From CAYRDC01 sp964422925 (GTDB lineage: Bacteria; Bacteroidota; Bacteroidia; Chitinophagales; S012-47): a stretch of DNA of 64,000 bases. Shown piece by piece: positions 1-7,651 of the stretch. The stretch covers positions 1-64,000 of the forward strand of contig CAYRDC010000004.1 in NCBI GenBank assembly GCA_964422925.1, read 5' to 3'. The translations under genes were made by a program, and so were the position numbers. How positions within the stretch are numbered: the stretch's first letter is position 1; every line of letters starts with the position of its first letter. Below the pieces are notes generated by a model. That model was given only the letters and a program-made list of their open reading frames with translations. It had not been told where the DNA came from and did not search any database.

Positions 1-1248
1 TGGCTGCAACAACCTGTCAGCCTGGAAAAGCCGGAGCATTTGCCGCTTTCTAATGGAGTAACGGTGCATTTATTCCCGGGCAAGCAAACGGAAACAGTTA
101 CCTGTTATGTCCTGTTGCGCCAAGCGGTTCATAAAAACCCGCTGGTTCCTTCATCCACAGCCCGGATGCTCCGGGAAGCCACCCGGAGTTTGCCCCCGGA
201 ACAGATTCAGGAAATGCTGGATTTCCGGGGCGCGTCCATTTCGGTCCGCACTGCCCCGGAATATGCCATTTTCAAAATCAGCTCCCTGACCCGGTTTTTC
301 CGGGAGGTATTTGAAATATTCACCTTAATGCTCCGGGAACCCGCTTTCCCGGACAACGAACTGCGCATCTACCAAAAACGTCAGGAAGAAGGCCTGAAAG
401 TCAGCCAGCAAAAAGTGGAATTTCACGCCAACCGTTTGCTCCGGCAGCAATTATTCGGCTCCTCGCATGTTTACGGGTTCACCCCTTCACCCGGAGATTA
501 CCTGAAGCTTTCCCGGTACCAGTTGCTGGAATACTATTCCCAAAATTATCATCCCGCCAACATGGAAATCGTGCTGGCTGGAAATTTCCCGGATGACTGG
601 GAGCAGCTGTTTGAACAATCCATTGGTTCCCTGGAAAATACAGGGGCCGTTGCTGTGGACGGCATCCCTGATCCTGGTCACCCGCTGACCGGAAAAGAAT
701 ATTTCCCAGTACCGGGAGCCGTGCAGTCAGCCATCCGGATCGGGGCCCTGGCTGCGCAATATCCCGATCCCGGTTATTTCGGGTTCCAGGTGTTGACCAC
801 GGTGCTGGGCGGATATTTTGGCGCCCGCCTGATGAAAAACCTGCGGGAGGATAAAGGATATACTTACGGAGCTTATACAACGACCCGTTCTTTCACCAAG
901 GTATCGTATTTTTATATTACCACAGAAGTGAGTGCTGATTATACTGATGAGGCCATTCATGAAATATACCGGGAGATGAATCGTTTATGCACTGAACCCG
1001 TGAAAACCGAAGAGTTGGACCGTGTAAAAAGCTATCTGCTCGGCAAAAGCCTGCGCAGCATTGACGGGCCATATACACGGGCTAAAAATTTTGTAAATCT
1101 GCTGGCTCTGAACCGCTCCCTGGAGGATGTAACCAGGTTTGCTGATATTGTTCGCAATATCCGGCCCAATGAGTTGTTGCAACTGGCCAACCGGTATTTT
1201 CTCAAAAAAGAAATGATCGAAATCGTATCCGGTCCGGGAAACCCCTGA
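1..1248 (+). CDS. M16 (insulinase) family peptidase-like subunit, 5' end outside window
   Basis: The reading frame is open from base 1, so the N-terminus lies upstream. A TTG at 40 could be read as a start, but the protein continues through it and that TTG codes for part of the usual M16 'LPNG' entry (LPLSNG). The remaining ~415 residues carry the M16 alpha/beta fold signature: an ExI-type helix, the segment GASISV, the YHPANMEIVLAG strand and, in the second half, the R/Y pair region (LREDKGYTYGAY). The zinc motif HxxEH expected just before GASISV reads RMLRE, so the metal-binding histidines are absent. In Bacteroidota M16 genes often come in pairs, one catalytic and one non-catalytic; this looks like the non-catalytic partner, and the active copy would be expected just upstream. 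Probably periplasmic. The next gene starts 2 bases after the stop. Confidence 0.75.
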   Translation, partial: WLQQPVSLEKPEHLPLSNGVTVHLFPGKQTETVTCYVLLRQAVHKNPLVPSSTARMLREATRSLPPEQIQEMLDFRGASISVRTAPEYAIFKISSLTRFFREVFEIFTLMLREPAFPDNELRIYQKRQEEGLKVSQQKVEFHANRLLRQQLFGSSHVYGFTPSPGDYLKLSRYQLLEYYSQNYHPANMEIVLAGNFPDDWEQLFEQSIGSLENTGAVAVDGIPDPGHPLTGKEYFPVPGAVQSAIRIGALAAQYPDPGYFGFQVLTTVLGGYFGARLMKNLREDKGYTYGAYTTTRSFTKVSYFYITTEVSADYTDEAIHEIYREMNRLCTEPVKTEELDRVKSYLLGKSLRSIDGPYTRAKNFVNLLALNRSLEDVTRFADIVRNIRPNELLQLANRYFLKKEMIEIVSGPGNP

Positions 1249-1250
1249 CA

Positions 1251-3017
1251 ATGCGCCTTCCTGTTGCCATATCAATTGCCTTTTTCTGGATATCCGGTTT
1301 CCAATCGGCTGCACAGACCATAGCCCCACCTGGGTTGAACTGCGTGACCACCCAACCCAACGGGGATGTAGTCCTGAACTGGTCGTTGCCCAATGTAAGT
1401 TGCGGGCCTTTCCTAAGCTATGATATTTATGCGGCCACCAGCATCACCGGGCCTTACACCCTCCTGGTTTCTGTCACGAACGCGACCCAAACCACCTGGA
1501 CCCATACCGGAGCCAATGGTAATACGCAAACCTGGTACTATTACATGATGAGCAAGTATAACTGTCCTTCCGGGACTCCGCTGCCTTCCGATACACTGGA
1601 TAACCGGGAACCGGAAGCTCCGGTGATCAACTACGTAACTGTTGTCAGCGGGAAAGCGGAACTTAGCTGGCAGCCGTCTCCTTCCCCGGAATGCCGTGCT
1701 TATATAATATATAGGTATGCCGGAGGGTTCAACCCGGTCGATACTGTGTACGGCCGGTTGAACACCACCTACGTGGATGCGGGATCAAACCCGGGGCAGC
1801 AACCCGAGGAATATACCGTGGCTGCCATGGACAGCTGCGGAAACACGGGACCCTTTGCCTTCATTTCCCATAAAACCATCTACCTCACCGCTCAGCTGGA
1901 TAATTGTTCCGGGTTCATCGCGCTGAACTGGAGCAGCTACATGCAATGGCCCCTGGGGGTTGATCAATATTCCGTGTATTACAGCGTAAACGGCAGCCCG
2001 TTTGTACTGGATGGAACCGTTCCGGGCAATGTAAACTCCTACCAGCTGCCGTTTGCCAACGACCAGGATTCCATATGCGTGTATGTGGGGGCTGATGAAA
2101 AATCCGGTTCCAACCAGTCGGCATCCAACATGATATGTTTCAGGGCCGATATATTGCAGCCGGCTGCCTACACCTACATGTACCGCGCGGATGTGCAGAC
2201 GGACGGCTCCGTACTGGTGGAATGGAGTCCGGATGCTTCGGCTTCAATACAGGCATTCCGCATCTTGCGGGGAACCAATGCCGGCAAATTAACCAGCATT
2301 AACAATTTTGCCGCGCCCAGCCCCATTCCCCCGCTTATGAGTTACACGGACCAGGGAGCTGTGACGGATAAACGGGCTTATTACTACTCGGTTTCAGTGA
2401 CCGACAGCTGCGGCAATGAAGTGCCTACCGGCAAGGTCCGGACCATTCACCTGGTGGCGTTCCCAAGGCCGGATTTCAGCAATTTCCTCCGCTGGAACCC
2501 CTATGAAATTGAATACGGCACCATCAACGGCTATACTGTTTACAAACAAGACAATGCCGGAACCTGGCAGCCAGTGGCTGCACTTCCCGATTCGGTAACC
2601 GGTTATGCAGATGATATTTCAGACGAAATCAATGAACCCGGGCGTTTTTGCTACCGCGTGGAAGCCACGGGCACGGTAAACTACCCCACCGGAACCAGCC
2701 TGCCTTTCATCGCATCTTCCAACGAAATCTGTGTGGAACAGGTACCTGTCATACGCACCCCGACAGCCATGGTCCCGGAAGGCACCAATAATTTCTTCAA
2801 ACCCGTCATTGTGTTCGCCAATACGCAATCTTACCTGCTGCAGATTTTTAACCGGTGGGGAGAAAAAATCTTTGAAACCACCGACCCGGATCAAGCCTGG
2901 GACGGAAGGTACGGTGGGGACATTGTGCCGCAGGGAGTGTATACCTTCCTGATCCGAGTTAATAAAGTAAACGGTGAAACCTATTACAAAACGGGCACCG
3001 TGATGGTGATCCGGTGA
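1251..3017 (+). CDS. Secreted T9SS type B (CHU_C) cargo protein with FN3-like repeats
   Basis: 588 residues. A signal peptide occupies residues ~1-22 (hydrophobic core then SAAQ). The body is about five beta-sandwich repeats of fibronectin-III type, each with a W in the first strand (LNWS, LSWQ, VEWS, LRWN) and a YxV/YxVxA ending strand (YTVAAMD, YYSVSVTD, YRVEATG). The last ~85 residues are the gliding-motility-associated C-terminal domain: PTAMVPEG, FNRWGEKIFET, WDGRYGG, PQGVYTF, which is the type B sorting signal for T9SS. It is therefore likely exported through the outer membrane and surface-held or released. It starts 2 bases after the M16 gene, so the two are probably co-transcribed. 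Its ligand cannot be read from sequence. Confidence 0.85.
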   Translation: MRLPVAISIAFFWISGFQSAAQTIAPPGLNCVTTQPNGDVVLNWSLPNVSCGPFLSYDIYAATSITGPYTLLVSVTNATQTTWTHTGANGNTQTWYYYMMSKYNCPSGTPLPSDTLDNREPEAPVINYVTVVSGKAELSWQPSPSPECRAYIIYRYAGGFNPVDTVYGRLNTTYVDAGSNPGQQPEEYTVAAMDSCGNTGPFAFISHKTIYLTAQLDNCSGFIALNWSSYMQWPLGVDQYSVYYSVNGSPFVLDGTVPGNVNSYQLPFANDQDSICVYVGADEKSGSNQSASNMICFRADILQPAAYTYMYRADVQTDGSVLVEWSPDASASIQAFRILRGTNAGKLTSINNFAAPSPIPPLMSYTDQGAVTDKRAYYYSVSVTDSCGNEVPTGKVRTIHLVAFPRPDFSNFLRWNPYEIEYGTINGYTVYKQDNAGTWQPVAALPDSVTGYADDISDEINEPGRFCYRVEATGTVNYPTGTSLPFIASSNEICVEQVPVIRTPTAMVPEGTNNFFKPVIVFANTQSYLLQIFNRWGEKIFETTDPDQAWDGRYGGDIVPQGVYTFLIRVNKVNGETYYKTGTVMVIR

Positions 3018-3050
3018 TATGAGAATCACAGGGTTCCGGTGCTGATTTCG

Positions 3051-3058
3051 TAACTTTG
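3051..3058 (+). promoter_or_regulatory. Bacteroidota -7 element for guaB
   Basis: TAACTTTG is an exact match to TAnnTTTG, 33 bases before the guaB ATG. No clear TTG -33 box at the usual spacing. Confidence 0.6.
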
Positions 3059-3090
3059 CACCCAATTATTCAGCACCAAACCCGCCTGCC

Positions 3091-4560
3091 ATGGCCAAGG
3101 ATCAAGAAAAAATTCTGGAAGAAGGGCTGACATTTGACGATGTGCTGGTTGTGCCCGCCCATTCGAAAGTGCTTCCCCGCGAAGTGGACATTTCCACCCA
3201 ACTTACCCGGAACATCCGTATTAATGTGCCGATCATCTCTGCCGCGATGGACACGGTTACCGAATCGAGGCTGGCCATTGCCATGGCCGTGGAAGGCGGC
3301 CTGGGCATACTGCATAAAAATATGTCCATCGAAAAGCAGGCGCGGAAGGTGCGGAAGGTAAAACGCTCCGAAAGCGGGCTGATTATTGACCCGATTACCC
3401 TGCACAAAGAAGCAAGCATCCAGGATGCACTGGATATAATGCAGGAGCATAAAATCGGAGGCATCCCGGTAGTGGATGACCATCACCGGCTGGTAGGGAT
3501 CGTGACCAACCGCGACCTCCGCTTTATCCAGAATGTCGACCAGCCGGTAAGGGACATTATGACCAGCAACAACCTGGTCACCGCGCCCGCTGGCACCGAC
3601 CTGAAAGCCGCGGAAAAAATTCTGCAAAAACATAAGATTGAAAAGCTCCCGGTAATAGACAACGATGGCAAGCTTATCGGGCTGATCACCTACAAGGACA
3701 TCATGAAGCTGCATAGCCACCCCAACGCGTGCAAGGACAATTTCGGACGGTTGCGCGTGGGAGCGGCTGTGGGCATAACCTACGATATGTGGGACCGCAT
3801 TGAAGCCCTTGTCAAGGCGGGACTTGATGTGCTCTGCATTGATACGGCTCACGGGCACAGCCAGGGCGTGTTGAACGCTGTCCGGGAAGTAAAGAAAACA
3901 TACCCCGACCTGGAAGTGATTGCCGGGAACATTGCCACCGCAGAAGGAGCCAAAGCGTTGGCGGATGCCGGAGCCGATGCCGTGAAAGTCGGGGTCGGGC
4001 CGGGTTCAATCTGTACCACGCGTGTGGTGGCAGGTGTAGGTGTTCCGCAGCTTACGGCCATTCTCGAAGCGGCCAAAGCCATCCACGGCAGCGGGGTGCC
4101 GGTAATCGGTGACGGAGGCATACGGTATTCAGGCGATGTAGTCAAGGCGCTGGCTGCCGGAGCCAACGCGGTAATGGCAGGCTCGCTGTTCGCAGGCGTG
4201 GAGGAATCGCCCGGTGAAACCATTATTTACGAAGGCCGGAAATTCAAAATCTACCGGGGCATGGGTTCGCTGGGGGCCATGCAGAAAGGATCGAAAGACC
4301 GGTATTTCCAGGATGCCGAAGACGATATAAAAAAGCTGGTGCCGGAAGGCATCGAAGGGCGCGTGCCCTACAAAGGCACCCTCAGCGAAGTGATGACCCA
4401 GTACGTGGGCGGTTTGCGGGCCGGCATGGGCTATGCCGGTGCCAGGAACATCCCCGCCCTGCAGGAAGCCAAATTCATCCGGATTACCCATGCCGGGCAG
4501 GTGGAAAGCCATCCGCACGGGGTGGTGATTACCAAAGAAGCCCCCAATTATTCACGGTAA
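3091..4560 (+). CDS. guaB: Inosine-5'-monophosphate dehydrogenase
   Basis: 489 residues, the usual bacterial length. It oxidises IMP to XMP with NAD+, the committed step of GMP synthesis in the cytosol. The N-terminal TIM-barrel part (EEGLTFDDVLVVPA) is followed by two CBS domains at about residues 95-210 (IGGIPVVDD and IEKLPVIDN), then the catalytic half: DTAHGHS, the loop GPGSICTTR with nucleophile Cys308, the GDGGIRYSGD phosphate site, and the mobile flap with EGRVPYKG. All key residues are present. The ATG at 3091 lies 33 bases after a perfect -7 element. The pheS promoter overlaps its stop codon. Confidence 0.98.
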   Translation: MAKDQEKILEEGLTFDDVLVVPAHSKVLPREVDISTQLTRNIRINVPIISAAMDTVTESRLAIAMAVEGGLGILHKNMSIEKQARKVRKVKRSESGLIIDPITLHKEASIQDALDIMQEHKIGGIPVVDDHHRLVGIVTNRDLRFIQNVDQPVRDIMTSNNLVTAPAGTDLKAAEKILQKHKIEKLPVIDNDGKLIGLITYKDIMKLHSHPNACKDNFGRLRVGAAVGITYDMWDRIEALVKAGLDVLCIDTAHGHSQGVLNAVREVKKTYPDLEVIAGNIATAEGAKALADAGADAVKVGVGPGSICTTRVVAGVGVPQLTAILEAAKAIHGSGVPVIGDGGIRYSGDVVKALAAGANAVMAGSLFAGVEESPGETIIYEGRKFKIYRGMGSLGAMQKGSKDRYFQDAEDDIKKLVPEGIEGRVPYKGTLSEVMTQYVGGLRAGMGYAGARNIPALQEAKFIRITHAGQVESHPHGVVITKEAPNYSR

Positions 4561-4565
4561 CTTTG
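4558..4565 (+). promoter_or_regulatory. Bacteroidota -7 element for pheS
   Basis: TAACTTTG matches TAnnTTTG exactly and overlaps the guaB stop codon TAA. It contains the TTG at 4563 that could otherwise be taken as the pheS start, which argues for the ATG at 4617. Confidence 0.55.
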
Positions 4566-4616
4566 GCAGGCATTGAACAATTTTTTTGGAAATTCAATCC
4601 CAAATCCAAGAATCCA

Positions 4617-5618
4617 ATGAACCGGGAAAACCCAAATCCTGAAAAAATACTCACCGAAATTGAAGCCTTCACTCCGGCAAACCCGGAGGAACTGGAGCAA
4701 TTCCGCATCAAATACCTGGGCTCCAAAGGCCTGATCAAAAGCCTGTTTGCCGGCATCAAAGACACCGCCCCGGAGCAGAGACGCGATTACGGACAACTGG
4801 TTAACCGGATCAAACAGGCCGCGGAGGATAAAGTGAAAACCTTCCGACAAAAACTGGAAAACGAACAAGCTTCCCACGGGCCGGAACTGGACCTGACCCT
4901 GCCGGGCCGCGGCCGGGAAACCGGAAGTTTGCATCCTATCACCCTGATTAACCGGCAGATCATCGATATTTTCCGGCACCTGGGGTTTTCGATAGCCGAA
5001 GGCCCGGAAATCGAAGACGATTGGCATAATTTCACCGCCCTGAATATGCCTCCCGACCATCCTGCCCGGGATATGCAGGACACGTTTTTCGTGCAGCGCG
5101 ACCCAGATATTGTGCTGCGCACCCATACCTCACCCGTGCAGATCCGCACCATGGAAAAACACCGGCCGCCTATAAAAGTGATTTCCCCGGGCCGGGTTTA
5201 CCGGAGCGATAACGATGCCACCCATTCCCCGGTGTTTCACCAGGTGGAAGGCATTTATATTGACCAAAACGTCAGTTTTGCCGAGCTCAAGCAAACGCTC
5301 TTCTATTTTGTCAAAGAAATGTTTGGCGAGGACACGGAAGTTCGTTTCAGGCCCTCGTTTTTCCCCTTCACAGAACCTTCGGCTGAAATGGATATCGCCT
5401 GGGAGAAAAACGGCAAAAAAGACTGGATGGAAATACTGGGCTGCGGCATGGTCGACCCGGCCGTACTCGAGAACTGCGATATTGACCCGGATAAATACAC
5501 AGGGTATGCTTTCGGGATGGGCGTTGAACGCATTGCCATGCTCAAATACGGTATTCGGGATATCCGGTTGTTTTTCGAAAATGATTTGCGTTTTCTGAAA
5601 CAGTTCCGGGCCGGCTGA
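4617..5618 (+). CDS. pheS: Phenylalanine--tRNA ligase alpha subunit
   Basis: 333 residues from the ATG at 4617 (MNRENPNPEKIL), close to the usual ~330-340. It is the catalytic alpha subunit of the alpha2beta2 enzyme that charges tRNA-Phe; pheT is not in the window. The N-terminal coiled-coil arm (~1-90) contains the conserved IKYLGSKG. The class II core has motif 2 (PGRVYRSDNDATHSPVFHQ), the FRPSFFPFTEPSAE segment that forms the phenylalanine pocket, and motif 3 (GYAFGMGVERIAMLKYGI). An in-frame TTG at 4563 would add 18 residues but sits inside the -7 promoter element, so I prefer 4617. The neighbours are unrelated in function, and the gene has its own promoter. Confidence 0.97.
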   Translation: MNRENPNPEKILTEIEAFTPANPEELEQFRIKYLGSKGLIKSLFAGIKDTAPEQRRDYGQLVNRIKQAAEDKVKTFRQKLENEQASHGPELDLTLPGRGRETGSLHPITLINRQIIDIFRHLGFSIAEGPEIEDDWHNFTALNMPPDHPARDMQDTFFVQRDPDIVLRTHTSPVQIRTMEKHRPPIKVISPGRVYRSDNDATHSPVFHQVEGIYIDQNVSFAELKQTLFYFVKEMFGEDTEVRFRPSFFPFTEPSAEMDIAWEKNGKKDWMEILGCGMVDPAVLENCDIDPDKYTGYAFGMGVERIAMLKYGIRDIRLFFENDLRFLKQFRAG

Positions 5619-5683
5619 CGAGCGGATTCCGGCCACGAGCATCATCCTGTTTTTTTCTTTCTGTTAATTTTAGACTTTCTGCT

Positions 5684-6544
5684 ATGACGGTATCACCGGA
5701 AAACATTTCCATTATCGGGGCCGGCACCATGGGGCTTGGCATTGCCCAGGTAGCCGCACTGGCCGGTTTAACGGTGCAGCTCTATGACATTCGCCAGGAA
5801 GCCCTGGATAAAGCCCTGCAACAGATCCGGAAAAACCTGGACGGTGCTGTAAGCCGCGGTAAAATCACGAAACAGGAAAGCTACCGGGCATTTGCCCGGA
5901 TTCAAACCGTCCGGCACCTGGAAGAAATCAACGGAGGGGTGGTGGTGGAAGCTGTCCCTGAGTTGTTCGACCTGAAGCGCCAGATCTTTGAGGAGCTGGC
6001 GGCCCGCATGCCGGTAAGTACCCTGCTGGCTACCAATACCTCATCCATCCCGGTAAGCCGTCTGGCTGAAGGACTGCCCCACCCGGAACGCGTGGCAGGA
6101 TTTCATTTCTTCAATCCCGCCCACATCATGAAACTCGTGGAGGTCATTTCCGGGGAAAAAACTTCACCGGACACCGCCCAAACCCTGTACAACCTGGCCC
6201 TGCGGATGGGGAAAGTGCCGGTTATGGCGAAAGACAGCCCCGGTTTCATTGTCAACCGGGTGGCGCGCCATTACTACCTGGAAGCCCTGAAACTGCTGGA
6301 ACAAAAAGTGGCAGGGGTAGAAGATATCGACCGGCTGATGGAAGCTTCCGGTTTCCGGATGGGCCCGGGCCGCCTCATGGACCTGATCGGAGTGGACAGC
6401 AACCTGTACACCACCCGCACCATGTATGAAGCGTTCGGGAAAGCAGCCCGGTTCAGGCCTAATCCCATCCAGGAGGAAATGGTAGCCGCGGGCCGGTTAG
6501 GACGAAAAAGCGGCCACGGTTTTTATCCATACCAGGATAAGTAA
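5684..6544 (+). CDS. 3-hydroxybutyryl-CoA / 3-hydroxyacyl-CoA dehydrogenase
   Basis: 286 residues, the length of single-function (Hbd/PaaH type) enzymes. It interconverts acetoacetyl-CoA and (S)-3-hydroxybutyryl-CoA with NAD(P)H in fatty-acid or butyrate-type metabolism. The N-terminal Rossmann fold has GAGTMGLG near residue 12; the family signature HFFNPAHIMKLVEVI carries the catalytic His and the NP pair; the C-terminal dimerisation domain has DSPGFIVNR and the GRMGPGxLMDLIG-type helix. The catalytic Glu is the one in VEVI. No thiolase or crotonase gene lies alongside, so the exact pathway cannot be read from context. The spacer to pheS holds only a weak TAATTTTA. Confidence 0.93.
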   Translation: MTVSPENISIIGAGTMGLGIAQVAALAGLTVQLYDIRQEALDKALQQIRKNLDGAVSRGKITKQESYRAFARIQTVRHLEEINGGVVVEAVPELFDLKRQIFEELAARMPVSTLLATNTSSIPVSRLAEGLPHPERVAGFHFFNPAHIMKLVEVISGEKTSPDTAQTLYNLALRMGKVPVMAKDSPGFIVNRVARHYYLEALKLLEQKVAGVEDIDRLMEASGFRMGPGRLMDLIGVDSNLYTTRTMYEAFGKAARFRPNPIQEEMVAAGRLGRKSGHGFYPYQDK

Positions 6545-6568
6545 CCGGGAAACTCCTATTTTCAGGCT

Positions 6569-7591
6569 ATGCCTTTTTGGTGGAAAGAATTGCGCTTGCT
6601 GGCAAGACAAGTGACCTGGCACAAAGCCTGGAACCTGCTCAAAATCCGGGCTTCCTTCCAATGGTCGCGCTGGACGCGAAACGCCCGGATATGGGGGCTG
6701 CCCTACAGCCTGTCGGTGGAGCCGACTACAAGCTGCAACCTGCGCTGCCCGGAATGCCCCAGCGGGCTGCGCAACTTCACCCGCCCTACCGGAATGCTCG
6801 ACCCGGAATGGTTTTACCGGCAACTCAAATACTGGAAAAACCACCTCCTGTACATGAGCTTTTACTTCCAGGGAGAGCCCTACCTGCACCCGGAATTTAC
6901 CGGAATGGTCCGCCAGGCCGTCCGGGCAGGATGCTATACTGTAACGTCCACAAACGCCAATTACCTGGATGAGCAGCGTGCCCGGGAAACCGTGGCTTCC
7001 GGTTTGCATAAGCTGATCATCTCGCTGGACGGTACTACCCAGGAAGTCTATGAACAGTACCGCAAAGGGGGCCGGCTGGACAAAGTGCTGGAAGGAATCC
7101 GTCATATGGTGCGTGCCCGCGAAGCGGCCGGGAGCAATACCCCCCTGCTGGTAATCCAGTTTCTGGTGGTCAGGCCCAATGAGCACCAGGTGAGCGAAGT
7201 GAAAGCGCTGGGGAAAAAGCTGGGGGTTGACCACGTGCAGATAAAAACCGCCCAAATCTACGATTACGAAAACGGCCATCCGCTCATACCGGAAAACCCG
7301 CGCTACGCGCGCTATCGTCCGGACGGAACAGGGCGCTGGAAAATAAAAGCCAGGTGGCGGAACCATTGCTGGAAAATGTGGCACAGCATGGTAGTTACCT
7401 GGGACGGGCAGGCATTGCCCTGCTGTTTCGATAAGGACGCCCGGCATGCCTACGGTTCATTGCAGGAAGTGCCATTGAAAAAATTGTGGAATGGCAGCCA
7501 CGCGCAAACCTTTCGCCAGCAGATTCTGAACCAGCGCAAAGCAGTGGATATCTGCCGCAACTGCACCGAAGGCCTGAAGGTTTGGGCCTGA
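6569..7591 (+). CDS. Radical SAM/SPASM domain protein
   Basis: 340 residues. The radical SAM motif CxxxCxxC is at Cys56, Cys60 and Cys63 (CNLRCPEC) and binds the 4Fe-4S cluster that cleaves S-adenosylmethionine. Following strands carry the SAM-contact segments FQGEPYLHPEF and TSTNANYLD. The C-terminal ~75 residues have a SPASM-like set of cysteines (HCWKMW, LPCCFDKD, ICRNC), likely for one or two auxiliary clusters. The substrate is unknown: SPASM enzymes often modify peptides, but no short precursor peptide gene is evident next door, and many Bacteroidota carry such genes in isolation. It starts 24 bases after the dehydrogenase stop, so co-transcription is possible. Confidence 0.88.
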   Translation: MPFWWKELRLLARQVTWHKAWNLLKIRASFQWSRWTRNARIWGLPYSLSVEPTTSCNLRCPECPSGLRNFTRPTGMLDPEWFYRQLKYWKNHLLYMSFYFQGEPYLHPEFTGMVRQAVRAGCYTVTSTNANYLDEQRARETVASGLHKLIISLDGTTQEVYEQYRKGGRLDKVLEGIRHMVRAREAAGSNTPLLVIQFLVVRPNEHQVSEVKALGKKLGVDHVQIKTAQIYDYENGHPLIPENPRYARYRPDGTGRWKIKARWRNHCWKMWHSMVVTWDGQALPCCFDKDARHAYGSLQEVPLKKLWNGSHAQTFRQQILNQRKAVDICRNCTEGLKVWA

Positions 7592-7615
7592 TCCGGAAGC
7601 CGAACCAATATTTCT

Positions 7616-7623
7616 TAAATTTG
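7616..7623 (+). promoter_or_regulatory. Bacteroidota -7 element for the SBBP protein gene
   Basis: TAAATTTG is a perfect TAnnTTTG match, 28 bases before the ATG at 7652. Confidence 0.55.
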
Positions 7624-7651
7624 CGCGTTAATCCCGCACAAAAAATACGCT

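Noticed and set aside
4563..4616. TTG start extending pheS by 18 residues
   Set aside because: The TTG lies inside the -7 promoter element and the extension is not part of the family.
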